This document shows, one piece after another, positions 27,848-36,622 of a DNA stretch of 64,000 nt. Source of the DNA: Sphingorhabdus sp. EL138 (GTDB lineage Bacteria; Pseudomonadota; Alphaproteobacteria; Sphingomonadales; Sphingomonadaceae); the NCBI RefSeq assembly GCF_945882965.1, contig NZ_CAMCWY010000002.1:62001-126000 (forward strand). The letters are read 5' to 3'. The notes below the pieces were generated by a model that was not told the origin of the DNA, made no database searches, and worked only from the letters and a program-made list of their open reading frames with translations. Position numbers and translations under genes: made by a program. Each line of letters starts with the position of its first letter. Position 1 is the stretch's first letter.

Positions 27848-29506
27848 ATGACAAATCAGCTTAATATTGCGATGGCGCAGGTAAATCAGCGCGTTGGCGA
27901 CCTTGCAGGGAACGCGACCACAATGCTGGAGTGGCGCGTCAAGGCGGGGCAAGCTGATCTGATCGTGTTTCCTGAACAGCAATTGATTGGTTACCCGGCT
28001 GAAGATCTGGTGCTGAAGCCCGTATTTGCGGCGCGTGCCGCCGAAGAATTGGCCAAGCTCGCAGCCGCAACCGGTGACGGCGGACCAGCGATGCTCGTTG
28101 GCTCGATTTTTGTGGATGGTGGCGCGCTTTATAACGGTATTGCCTTGCTGGATGGCGGGCGGATTGCCGCCGTGCGATACAAGCATGAATTGCCCAATTA
28201 CGGGACTTTTGACGAAAAGCGTATTTTTGCGGCGGGTCCGTTGCCAGAGCCTGTTGAATTTCGCGGTGTGCGCCTTGGTGTGCCCATTTGCGAAGATGGC
28301 TGGTTGGCGCCCGTCAGCCTGCACTTACAGCAACGCGGCGCGGAACTGCTGATTTCTACCAATGGCAGCCCTTATGAAATCGACAAGGATGACCGGCGGC
28401 TGGAGGAAGTGTTTGCCGCGCGGGTTCGCGAAACCGGATTGCCATTAATGTTCCTGAACCGGGTAGGCGGACAAGATGAGCTGGTCTTTGACGGCAGCTC
28501 CTTCGTGCTGAACGCCAATGGCGCAATTGCGCACCGCCTGCCTGACTGGGAAGAACATCTGCGTATGACCCATTGGCACCGCAGCGCGAGAGGCTGGGAA
28601 TGTGCAGATGGCCCCAAGGCGCTTTGGGAGGAGCATCCCGCCGATATCTATAGCGCAATGGTCGTTGGCTTGCGCGATTATGTCGACACCAATCGCTTTC
28701 TGGGCGTGGTGCTCGGCATGTCGGGCGGTATCGACAGCGCATTATGTGCCGCGATCGCAGCGGACGCGCTTGGACCGGATCGCGTCTGGTGCGTCATGTT
28801 GCCCAGTCGCTATACCAGCCAATCGAGCCTAGATGACGCTGCGGCGTGCGCCGCGATGATCGGGTGTAAAATTGACACTATCCCCATTTCGCCAGCGGTC
28901 GAGGCGTTTGATGACATGCTGTCGGACAGTTTCGTCAGCCGCGATGCCGACATTACTGAGGAAAATATTCAGTCGCGTATCCGTGGGCTTACGCTCATGG
29001 CGTTGTCCAACAAATTTGGCCACATGCTGCTAACGACAGGCAACAAGAGCGAGATGAGCGTTGGTTATGCGACGATCTATGGCGACATGGCGGGTGGATA
29101 TAATCCGTTGAAGGACGCGTATAAGATGACCGTCTTTGCCATTTCAAAATGGCGGAACGGCCATAAGCCAAGATTTGCCCTTGGCCGTGATGGGCCAGTG
29201 ATCCCGGAAAACATTATCACCAAGCCACCAAGCGCAGAATTGCGGCCGGACCAGAAAGATAGCGATTCGCTGCCGGATTATCCCATTCTCGACAAGATGC
29301 TGCATGCATTGGTGGAGGAGGAGCGGTCCGTGGATGAGGTTGTCGCGCTTGGCTTTGCCAGGGAAGCGGTAACGCGGATCGAACGTTTGCTATATCTCGC
29401 CGAGTATAAACGGCGGCAGGCACCGCCGGGCGTAAAGCTTGGGGCCCGCAATTTTGGCCGCGACCGGCGTTACCCGATCACCAATGCCTTCCGCAGCGGC
29501 GGATAA
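27848..29506 (+). CDS. nadE: glutamine-dependent NAD+ synthetase
   Basis: 552 residues with two domains. An N-terminal nitrilase-like glutaminase has its triad in FPEQQLIGYPAEDL (Glu), RYKHELPNYGTFDEKR (Lys) and GVPICEDGW (Cys); the C-terminal NAD synthetase has the PP-loop LGMSGGIDSALCAAIA and TTGNKSEMSVGYATIYGDMAGGYNP. It converts NaAD to NAD using glutamine-derived ammonia. The start at 27848 follows an AGGGTGG site; seven more in-frame codons upstream look non-conserved. It is next to prs, another gene of NAD precursor supply. Confidence 0.97.
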   Translation: MTNQLNIAMAQVNQRVGDLAGNATTMLEWRVKAGQADLIVFPEQQLIGYPAEDLVLKPVFAARAAEELAKLAAATGDGGPAMLVGSIFVDGGALYNGIALLDGGRIAAVRYKHELPNYGTFDEKRIFAAGPLPEPVEFRGVRLGVPICEDGWLAPVSLHLQQRGAELLISTNGSPYEIDKDDRRLEEVFAARVRETGLPLMFLNRVGGQDELVFDGSSFVLNANGAIAHRLPDWEEHLRMTHWHRSARGWECADGPKALWEEHPADIYSAMVVGLRDYVDTNRFLGVVLGMSGGIDSALCAAIAADALGPDRVWCVMLPSRYTSQSSLDDAAACAAMIGCKIDTIPISPAVEAFDDMLSDSFVSRDADITEENIQSRIRGLTLMALSNKFGHMLLTTGNKSEMSVGYATIYGDMAGGYNPLKDAYKMTVFAISKWRNGHKPRFALGRDGPVIPENIITKPPSAELRPDQKDSDSLPDYPILDKMLHALVEEERSVDEVVALGFAREAVTRIERLLYLAEYKRRQAPPGVKLGARNFGRDRRYPITNAFRSGG

Positions 29507-29565
29507 TCTGCGCGTCGTGTAAGTGGACACTGGAAATCGCGCAGCGTGCGCCTTATTGGAGTGGC

Positions 29566-29973
29566 ATGGCGTTTTTCAAAGATGTATCGTTCGGCAACGC
29601 AGGCCGTGACCTAGTGGGGTTTCTGCGCACGTCAGGCCATCACAGCCCTTGGCTGTTTTTGGCGGCCTGCGTGCCGACGGCGATCATAATGTACACATTT
29701 TATCTCGATTCCATCGAGAAGGCTACTCCACCGCCGCGTGAAATAATCTATATTGAAAGCTGGCCCGCCACACGCTCGCTTGAAGAAACTAAGGCCGCAA
29801 TTACCGAGCGCCAAAAGTACAAAGACGAAATGCGCGCCCGTGAGAAGGAAGCGTATAAGGCATTTGGGCGGGCCGTCGGGATGGACGTCGACAAGATAGA
29901 TCGCGAAGCACAAAGCGAGGAAGAGGCAAAGAAAGCCGATGCGGCTCCGCCTTCTGTAGGAGCGGGGCAATAG
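29566..29973 (+). CDS. hypothetical membrane protein with charged C-terminal tail
   Basis: 135 residues, not recognised as a named family. A single hydrophobic segment (about residues 28-46, PWLFLAACVPTAIIMYTFYL) is followed by a soluble, strongly charged helical tail (TERQKYKDEMRAREKEAYKAFGRAVGMDVDKIDREAQSEEEAKK) with coiled-coil character. Probably anchored in the inner membrane with the tail in the periplasm or cytoplasm. It lies between nadE (59 bases) and ribD (23 bases), all on the same strand, so it may be co-transcribed with the riboflavin genes. No function is assigned. Confidence 0.8.
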   Translation: MAFFKDVSFGNAGRDLVGFLRTSGHHSPWLFLAACVPTAIIMYTFYLDSIEKATPPPREIIYIESWPATRSLEETKAAITERQKYKDEMRAREKEAYKAFGRAVGMDVDKIDREAQSEEEAKKADAAPPSVGAGQ

Positions 29974-29996
29974 CTATCGAAGGCGACCTTCGGTTC

Positions 29997-30941
29997 ATGG
30001 CGGCCGCTTTGTCGCTTGCTGAACGCGGTGTTGGGCGAACCGGTCAAAATCCTTCTATCGGCTGTATCATCGTGAAAGACGGACAAGTCATTGGACGCGG
30101 GTGGACGCAGCCCGGTGGCCGTCCACATGCAGAGGCCATGGCACTGGCGCAAGCTGGAGAAGCGGCGCGCGGCGGTACAATCTACGTCACGCTTGAACCC
30201 TGCGCACATATGTCACGCCGCGGTCCGGCTTGTGCCCAATTAGTCGCCGAAGCAATGCCCGCGAGAGTTGTCATTGCATTGCAGGACCCCGATCCACGCA
30301 CTGCCGGCCAAGGCATGGCTGCACTCAAAGCCGCTGGTATCACGGTTGTGACAGATGTCATGGCATCCCAAGCGCGGCAAAGTCTGGCTGGCTTTATAAG
30401 CCGGATAGATCGCGGCCGCCCGTTTGTAACCTTGAAGATCGCAAGCTCGCTAGACGGCCCAATTGCGATGGCGGATGGCAGCAGCCGGTGGATCACTGGC
30501 GACGTTGCGCGCGCGCACAGCCATGTTGAACGGGCACGCACCGACGCAATATTGGTGGGGGCAGGGACCGTGGTTGCCGATGCACCGCAATTGAACGTCC
30601 GGCTGGCGGGGCTGGGTGCATATCAACCCCGCAGGATCATGCTTGGCAGCGCCGATGCGCCGCAGGGTTGGGAGGTTATGCGCACGCCGCACGATATTGC
30701 AAAATTGGACTGCAACACTTTGTTGGTTGAAGGCGGCGCTGCGACAGCGACAGCTTTCTTGCGTGAGGGCCTCGTCGACAGGCTCATGTTGTACCGCGCG
30801 CCCATATTGCTTGGCGCTGGCAAGGCATGTTTGAACGACATCGGGCTTACCCAACTTCGCGATGCCCATGGAATCTGGCAGCTTTCGGATGCGCGCAGTC
30901 TTGGCAAGGACCGTCTCGAAGTCTACGAAAAAGCGAATTAG
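29997..30941 (+). CDS. ribD: bifunctional diaminohydroxyphosphoribosylaminopyrimidine deaminase / reductase
   Basis: 314 residues. The N-terminal zinc deaminase domain shows GRPHAEAMAL and TLEPCAHMSRRGPACAQ (His/Cys/Cys zinc ligands); the C-terminal reductase domain shows TLKIASSLDGPIAMADGSSRWITG and LLVEGGAATATAFL. It carries out the second and third steps of riboflavin synthesis. The N-terminus is short: the conserved DLRF-M-AAALSLAERG starts in the codons before this ATG, but no upstream start codon is in frame before a stop-free limit I could use, so ATG 29997 is kept. It is followed by ribE. Confidence 0.95.
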   Translation: MAAALSLAERGVGRTGQNPSIGCIIVKDGQVIGRGWTQPGGRPHAEAMALAQAGEAARGGTIYVTLEPCAHMSRRGPACAQLVAEAMPARVVIALQDPDPRTAGQGMAALKAAGITVVTDVMASQARQSLAGFISRIDRGRPFVTLKIASSLDGPIAMADGSSRWITGDVARAHSHVERARTDAILVGAGTVVADAPQLNVRLAGLGAYQPRRIMLGSADAPQGWEVMRTPHDIAKLDCNTLLVEGGAATATAFLREGLVDRLMLYRAPILLGAGKACLNDIGLTQLRDAHGIWQLSDARSLGKDRLEVYEKAN

Positions 30942-30959
30942 GAAAAGGGTGCAGCATAT

Positions 30960-31568
30960 ATGTTTACAGGTATCATCACGGACGTCGGCAGCATTCGGAC
31001 ATCCGAACAGCGCGGTGACCTGCGCCTCGTCATATCCTGCGCTTATGATATGGATACGGTTGCCATTGGCGCCTCGATTGCCTGTTCGGGTGTATGCCTG
31101 ACGGTCGTTGATAAAGGCGATGGATGGTTTGCGATTGACGCATCGGCAGAGACCGTTTCGTGCACAGCGGCCGGCATGTGGGAACAAGGCACCCGACTGA
31201 ACCTTGAACGTGCCTTAAAAGTCGGCGATGAACTGGGCGGGCATATTGTGACCGGCCATGTCGATGGCGTAGGACAAATCGTCGCCAGCGAGACCATTGG
31301 GGACAGTTGGAAAGTCACGGTTGCGGCTCCGTCCGCCCTTGCGGCTTATATCGCGGCAAAGGGTTCGATTACCGTTGACGGCGTATCACTCACCGTCAAC
31401 GACATTGCAGATCAAGCCGATGGTTCAGCGCATTTCATGCTGAATATCATTCCGCACACGGGGCAGATGACGACCTTAGACACGCTCGCTGTCGGGCGGC
31501 AGGTCAATTTGGAAATTGACGTGCTTGCCCGCTATCTCAAACGGATGGAAGATATCCGCGCGCGTTAA
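30960..31568 (+). CDS. ribE: riboflavin synthase alpha subunit
   Basis: 202 residues made of two repeated lumazine-binding barrels: MFTGIITDVGSI at the start, SGVCLTVVDKG in repeat 1, GGHIVTGHVDGVGQI opening repeat 2, and VDGVSLTVNDI in repeat 2. It dismutates two 6,7-dimethyl-8-ribityllumazine molecules to riboflavin. It starts 18 bases after ribD and overlaps the EipA-like gene tail-to-tail by 4 bases. ribBA and ribH are not in the window. Confidence 0.97.
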   Translation: MFTGIITDVGSIRTSEQRGDLRLVISCAYDMDTVAIGASIACSGVCLTVVDKGDGWFAIDASAETVSCTAAGMWEQGTRLNLERALKVGDELGGHIVTGHVDGVGQIVASETIGDSWKVTVAAPSALAAYIAAKGSITVDGVSLTVNDIADQADGSAHFMLNIIPHTGQMTTLDTLAVGRQVNLEIDVLARYLKRMEDIRAR

Positions 31569-32344
31569 AAGGGTAACCACCGCTGCTTTTTGGAAAAGCG
31601 CATATAGCCCACATTTGCGCCCAGTCGAAGTCCTGCACCGACACGGATCGGGATCAATACTACATCGCCGCGACGCAGGTAGCTGGCGTTAAAACCGCCA
31701 CCCAGATAGGCAGCGCCTTCTGCTGCGGGGAAGCGTCCGTAGATGTCTTCGGTATCGTACAAATTATAAACCAAAATAAAGGTGTTTCCTCCATTGGCCC
31801 CCGCGTCAGGACCAATGGAGGGGCCCGTCCAATAGACCGGTTTTTCGCCCTCCACCCGGTGATTTAATGTGCCGGACCCATAACGAATGCCGACTAAAAA
31901 AGCTCCGCCGCCTTCACGTCCCACAATATATCCATTGGGGCGGCCCTGTTTTTTGAGGATGTCCTCAATCAGCAAAGCAAGACCTTGCGCGCCCTTTCCA
32001 AACACGCCTTCAGCAGCGCCAATGAGGTCGTCGCCTTGATATGTATCGCCCGTCGGCACGGCCACGCGCGCCGCTTCAGGCCCGACTTGGGTGTCCGAGC
32101 CATCTGCGGGCATTGCGTCGGTTGGCGCACCATCTTGCATAAACGTTTCGTCTTGGGCCATTGGCGCAGATTGTGTGCTGATATCTGGGCCAGCGGGCGG
32201 GTTGCCAAGGTCTGCGTCAATCGCGTAATTCGGATCAACATTACTAATCTGTGCATTTGCGGGCGAGACGACAAGCGTGCCTGCCGCCAGCAGTACCAAA
32301 AGGTAATGTATCGGTTTCTGTAATCCCATTTTCGCCAACAACAT
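31565..32344 (-). CDS. eipA: DUF1134 / EipA-like envelope protein
   Basis: 259 residues. An N-terminal hydrophobic signal (about residues 12-31, ending VVSPANAQ) is followed by a low-complexity acidic linker (about 35-105), then the DUF1134 domain with GRPNGYIVGREGGGAFLVGIRYGSGTLNHR, KPVYWTGPSIGPDAGANG and IPIRVGAGLRLGANVGYMRFS. DUF1134 proteins of alphaproteobacteria include Brucella EipA, a periplasmic protein needed for envelope integrity. The start is uncertain: MGLQK five codons downstream is equally possible. Confidence 0.85.
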   Translation of the reverse strand: MLLAKMGLQKPIHYLLVLLAAGTLVVSPANAQISNVDPNYAIDADLGNPPAGPDISTQSAPMAQDETFMQDGAPTDAMPADGSDTQVGPEAARVAVPTGDTYQGDDLIGAAEGVFGKGAQGLALLIEDILKKQGRPNGYIVGREGGGAFLVGIRYGSGTLNHRVEGEKPVYWTGPSIGPDAGANGGNTFILVYNLYDTEDIYGRFPAAEGAAYLGGGFNASYLRRGDVVLIPIRVGAGLRLGANVGYMRFSKKQRWLPF

Positions 32345-32539
32345 GCGGTCCCGCCTTAAAAGTTACGCGTCTCAAGCTATGTACTATTTGGATGACCGCA
32401 TGATGAACAGGCCACCATGCGGGACCAAAATGAGCCACATTTCACCTGCGACCTTAATTTCTTCTTATCCGGCGTCTGTGTCAATAACCATTGCAGCCAG
32501 ATGCTTGGGCCGCTATAGGCGAGTGATGCCAAGCGCGCA

Positions 32540-32632
32540 GGAGACGTGGGTGAGTGGCTGAAACCAACGGTTTGCTAAACCGTCGTACTGGTAAATCCGG
32601 TACCGAGGGTTCGAATCCCTCCGTCTCCGCCA
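32540..32632 (+). tRNA. tRNA-Ser (anticodon GCT)
   Basis: 93 bases. The acceptor stem GGAGACG (32540-32546) pairs with CGTCTCC (32622-32628), with discriminator G and encoded CCA. The anticodon loop TTGCTAA carries GCT at 32574-32576, followed by a long class II variable arm (TACTGGTAAATCCGGTA) and T arm GAGGGTTCGAATCCCTC. Serine tRNA genes are frequent integration targets, and the sequence immediately downstream is accessory in character. Confidence 0.97.
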
Positions 32633-33048
32633 CGCATTCAATTATATCAAAGACTTGCGTGGAAACTGTGGGATTACCCACCTTTCTACCCACCTTTAAG
32701 TGCGGGCTTACCGCCGACTGCTTCGCACCAAGAAAACACCCCCCCACCCCTTTAAAAACCTGCCCAACCGAGACCCCACCGGGGTGGCACCCCCCTATTC
32801 TGGCGGATGGGACCCACAGTTCCTTCTTACATACTATTCTGCGCGTCTGGTTAGCTAGGTTTCATTCACAACTTAAGGCGTCACATCCAGGTGACGTCCA
32901 TGCGTCGGCTGGCGAGCTCGAACATTAGGAGCGACTGCGGCGATTGTGTTTCGACATTGCAGCGGGCCGGTTTGTGATAGCCATGCATGGGGTTAAATTC
33001 AGGAACGGCTTAGCTCCGACTATCAGGCATACCGCCACTCTTAGCTAG
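32633..33048. other. non-coding stretch downstream of tRNA-Ser
   Basis: No recognisable gene. It contains a tandem-like CCCACCTTTCTACCCACCTT, a run of nine C residues near 32745 and short broken frames. This is the usual place for an integrase next to a tRNA, but none is left. Confidence 0.5.
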
Positions 33049-33210
33049 ACCAGAACACTCCTTAAATCACAACATCAAATCTGTGCCATTGGTGCTGACG
33101 GGGAACAATTGCGGGACACCGCCGCTGGATTGGCAGTTGGGTTTCACAAATATGTCATTATAGATAGTTATGGCAACGTGGCACTCAGCGCCGAACCGGG
33201 GGGCGATTGA
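33049..33210 (+). pseudogene. possible C-terminal remnant of an unknown gene
   Basis: A 53-codon open stretch that ends with a proper stop just inside the alternative SulP start. Its last 35 residues (IGADGEQLRDTAAGL... YVIIDSYGNVALSAEP) look like real protein: good hydrophobic periodicity and GC-rich third positions. There is no start codon of its own and the upstream part is closed by a stop, so it would be the end of a truncated gene. The family is not recognised. Confidence 0.3.
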
Positions 33211-33242
33211 CGCTGGAAACCACCTTTCGGGGCATCGAACTC

Positions 33243-35489
33243 ATGGGTGAATCGGTCAGCGTAACAGATGAAATCGGCGCACCAGCAACCGGCGCGCGCG
33301 AACGGCCCATCGGCGAGCGGATTATGGGCTGGCTGACCGATGTTTTTTCCGGCTCGATCTGTGGCTTGCTGTCGATTCTCTTCGGTATTTCCTATGCCGC
33401 GCTGATTTTTGCCGGGCCGCTCGCGCCTGGTCTCTCAATTGGCCTTGCCGCAACCTTTCTGACCACGGCGGTGGCCGCTCTGGTGGTCGCGCTGCGCAGT
33501 TCGATGCCGTTCATGATCGCAGGCCCTGATTCATCGACCTCGGCGGTGACGGCCGCCTTATCTGCTGCACTGGCGCACCGGATGATCACGGATGGCGCGG
33601 GCGGTGACGCGCTCATTGGCCCGGCACTGATGATCATCGCCTTGGGGAGCGGGATTTCTGGCCTGTTCCTGTGTCTGCTGGGGCTGGCGCGCGCCGGTCG
33701 CGCGATCCGCTTTATTCCTTATCCGGTGATCGGCGGGTTTCTGGGAGCGACTGGCGTCCTGATCGTCACCGGATCGGTACAGGTGATGACCGATCACAAA
33801 TTTTCGTTCGCCAATATTGAAGCGCTGACCACGCCGCAAAGCATGGCGAAGATCCTCGCGGGCATCGCGATTGCCGCCACATTGCTGGTGGTACGGGCGC
33901 GGTTCAAAAGCGCATTCACGCTGCCTATAGTGCTCGCTGGGGCGGTGGCGCTGTTTTACGTTCTGCTTGCCGCGGCTTCGGTACCGATTGCGGATGCGCA
34001 AGCAGCGGGCTGGACATTTGCACGCCAATCGCCGGTCGCGATCTCGACCCCCTGGACTGCCGATGCGCTGATGCGCTTTCCTTGGACGGCGATGCCATCA
34101 TTGTTGGGCGATCTTCTGGCGGTCATGTTCGTCACCACGATCAGCGCGCTGCTGAATACAGCGGGCATCGAACTCGCTACCGAACGCGAGGCGAATCTGA
34201 ACCGCGAGCTCAATGCGCTCGGCGCCGCCAATCTCGTGTCCGCGGTTTTCGGCGGCTACGTTAGCTGCATGTCGCTCAGTCGGTCGACGCTGGCGCATGC
34301 GGCGGGGGCGACTGGTCGGTTGGCGGGGATCACCGTTGCGGTGATTGCCGCCCTGATGCTGGTGGTCGATCCGGCCTTCCTCGCCTTTGTGCCCAAAAGT
34401 GTTTTGGGCGGCCTGCTGCTCTATATTGGGCTTGATCTGCTCTACCGCTGGCTGGTGCAATCAGCGCGGCGGCTGATGCTCACTGATTATCTGTCGCTGC
34501 TGGCGATCGTCGCGATTATCTTTTTCTGGGGATTTGTTTTCGGGGTGATTTTCGGGATCATCACGGGCTGCGCGACCTTCGCGCTGAGCGCCAGCCGGGT
34601 CAACGCGATCAAGTTCAGCTTCGATGGCAGCAGCTATCGTTCGTCGCTTGATCGCGGCGGGCGTGATCTCGCCATTTTGAACGAAAATGGACCCGAGCTG
34701 CAGGGCATGGCGCTGCAAAGCTATCTGTTCTTTGGTTCCGCCAATGGATTATACCAGCATATCAAGGGGCTGATCGCGACGACTACCCAGTGCCGCTTCC
34801 TGTTGTTCGATTTCCGGCTGGTCACGGGGATCGATTCGTCGGCAACGCACAGCTTCAATCAGATCAAGCTGCTCGCCGGGCGAAATTGCGTTTCGCTCGT
34901 GCTCGTCAATATGAGCGCTGATGTTCACTGCGCGTTTCAGATTGGCGGCTTGCTGGGTGACGATGTGATCCTTGGCGATGATCTGGATCATGCGATGGAG
35001 CATTGTGAAAACATCATCATTCAGCGCCACCGTGCGGCGGCTGACGAGCATGAAACCTTTATCGACTGGCTGGGCGGCGCATTGCGCGATCGCGGCTTTG
35101 CTGAAATGCTCGCCCAGCATTGCCGCCGGATCGAAGTGCCCGCAAACGCGCTGATCGCGACCCAGGGTGCGCCGTCGGACAGCATGCATTTTGTTCTGGA
35201 AGGCCGGATCGGCGTGGTCGTCAATATCGGCCAGCACCGGCAGGTGCGGGTGCGCAGCCTGGGCGAACATACCACGATCGGCGAGATGGGGTTACTGACC
35301 CGCCAGCCGCGCAGCGCCAATATCGTCGCCGAGGCCAACAGCGTGCTTTACGAACTCAGCGCCGATTCCTATGCCACGCTGATGGCCGATCATCCGGCGC
35401 TGACACAGGCCTTGTTGACCTATGTGATCACGGTGATGGCCGAAAGACTGCGCTTTGCCAGCCAAGCGATCGGCATTTTGCAGAACTGA
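33243..35489 (+). CDS. SulP-family transporter with STAS and cyclic-nucleotide-binding domains
   Basis: About 748 residues. N-terminal SulP/SLC26 transporter core (residues about 30-460) with FMIAGPDSSTSAVTAALSAALAH, VIGGFLGATGVLIVTGSVQV and a dozen or more hydrophobic segments; then a STAS domain (about 490-600; FLLFDFRLVTGIDSSATHSFNQI); then a C-terminal cNMP-binding/Crp-like domain (about 635-740; LIATQGAPSDSMHFVLEGRIGVVV... GEHTTIGEMGLLTRQPRSANIVAEANSVLYEL). SulP proteins carry sulfate, bicarbonate or other anions. Fusion to a cNMP-binding domain suggests gating by a nucleotide. A TTG start at 33207 would add 12 residues. GC content exceeds that of the preceding core genes. Confidence 0.92.
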   Translation: MGESVSVTDEIGAPATGARERPIGERIMGWLTDVFSGSICGLLSILFGISYAALIFAGPLAPGLSIGLAATFLTTAVAALVVALRSSMPFMIAGPDSSTSAVTAALSAALAHRMITDGAGGDALIGPALMIIALGSGISGLFLCLLGLARAGRAIRFIPYPVIGGFLGATGVLIVTGSVQVMTDHKFSFANIEALTTPQSMAKILAGIAIAATLLVVRARFKSAFTLPIVLAGAVALFYVLLAAASVPIADAQAAGWTFARQSPVAISTPWTADALMRFPWTAMPSLLGDLLAVMFVTTISALLNTAGIELATEREANLNRELNALGAANLVSAVFGGYVSCMSLSRSTLAHAAGATGRLAGITVAVIAALMLVVDPAFLAFVPKSVLGGLLLYIGLDLLYRWLVQSARRLMLTDYLSLLAIVAIIFFWGFVFGVIFGIITGCATFALSASRVNAIKFSFDGSSYRSSLDRGGRDLAILNENGPELQGMALQSYLFFGSANGLYQHIKGLIATTTQCRFLLFDFRLVTGIDSSATHSFNQIKLLAGRNCVSLVLVNMSADVHCAFQIGGLLGDDVILGDDLDHAMEHCENIIIQRHRAAADEHETFIDWLGGALRDRGFAEMLAQHCRRIEVPANALIATQGAPSDSMHFVLEGRIGVVVNIGQHRQVRVRSLGEHTTIGEMGLLTRQPRSANIVAEANSVLYELSADSYATLMADHPALTQALLTYVITVMAERLRFASQAIGILQN

Positions 35490-35492
35490 CCT

Positions 35493-36545
35493 TTGCCCGA
35501 GGAGTGCTGCATTATCCGTGCTGATCGCCCGTTGCATTTGGCCGCGGCTTTGAGCTGCCTGGCGCTGTGGTGTGCGCCTGGCATCGCTCAAACCGTGCCG
35601 CCGTTGCCTGTCGAAGACATTGTCGTCATCGATAGCGATCTGCCGCTGCCACCGGGTGCGCCGGCCTATGGATCGGTCGTGATCGAGCGGGAACGATTGG
35701 CGGGTGATGCCTCGGGTCGGGTCGAAAATGTGCTCCGCGATGTCGCCGGGTTTCAGCAATTTCGCCGATCGGACAGCCGATCCGCCAACCCAACAGCGCA
35801 GGGTGTGACGCTGCGGTCGCTGGGCGGCAATGCCTCCAGCCGGGCGCTGGTGCTGCTCGACGGGGTGCCGGTGGCCGAACCGTTTTTCGGGCATATTCCC
35901 TTCACCGCGATCGTCGGTGACCGGCTGTCGGCGGTGCGGGTGACGCGCGGCGGCGGCGCGGGGGCGTTCGGCGCAGGCGCAGTGGCGGGGACGATCGAAC
36001 TGGTCAGCGCGACGCGGCGCGACCTGCCGGGGGTGGACGGCAGTGCCTTTTACGGCAGCAACGATGCGCAAGAGATCACCGCGAGCCTTTCGCCCGATCT
36101 CGGCGGCGGTTTTGCGACCCTTTCCGGCCGGTTCGAGCGCGGTGATGGTTTCTTCACGACGCCACTCGCCCAGCGCGTGCCCGCAACGGCCAGGGCTGGC
36201 TATCGCGACTGGTCGGTCGGGATTCGGGCAGTCGCGCCGCTCGATGATCTGACGGAGCTGCAGGTGCGCGGGCTCGTGTTCGGCGATAACCGAACGCTGC
36301 GTTTTCGCGGGGCGAACAGCAGCACCGGGGGGCAGAATGCGAGCGTCCGGCTGGTGCATCGCGGGCCGCGGGCGGTGGATGCGATCGCTTATCTGCAGGC
36401 GCGCAACTTCACCAACACGGTCATCAGCGCGACCAGTTTCCGCCGCACGCTCGATCAACGTGCCACACCCGCCAGCGTTCCCAGCGACAAGGCGGTGCAT
36501 GTAGGACTGTACGGACTCGTGGGACATCTTTCATATTGCCGATAG
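35493..36545 (+). pseudogene. TonB-dependent receptor, 3'-truncated
   Basis: It encodes a signal peptide (LAAALSCLALWCAPGIAQ), a TonB-box-like VEDIVVIDS and a full plug domain (NVLRDVAGFQQFRRSDSR... LVLLDGVPVAEPFFG... VRVTRGGGAGAFGAGAVAGTIEL). The barrel then stops: after about residue 335 (TPASVPSDK) the frame runs into unrelated sequence and ends within 15 codons, where 600-700 residues are expected. The breakpoint near 36495-36500 coincides with a GC drop. The annotated start is TTG; a GAGGAG lies 6 bases before an in-frame ATT at 35511, so the start is unclear. Probably non-functional. Confidence 0.8.
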
Positions 36546-36622
36546 GCGGCTAAAGAACATTGTGAAACTCGCAAATTCAACTTACAATTGAGCAGCGCCA
36601 GTCGGTAATATATTGGAAGTCT

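Noticed and set aside
27644-28324. 226-codon minus-strand frame opposite the start of nadE
   Set aside because: It overlaps well-supported nadE and prs coding and has no protein-like features.
32554-32928. 124-codon open frame starting inside tRNA-Ser
   Set aside because: It begins in the tRNA, is rich in Pro and Thr from low-complexity C runs, and has no start signal or recognisable domain.
35292-36527. 411-codon open frame on the minus strand opposite the truncated TonB receptor
   Set aside because: Shadow of GC-rich receptor coding; the translation is Arg/His/Gln-rich without domains.
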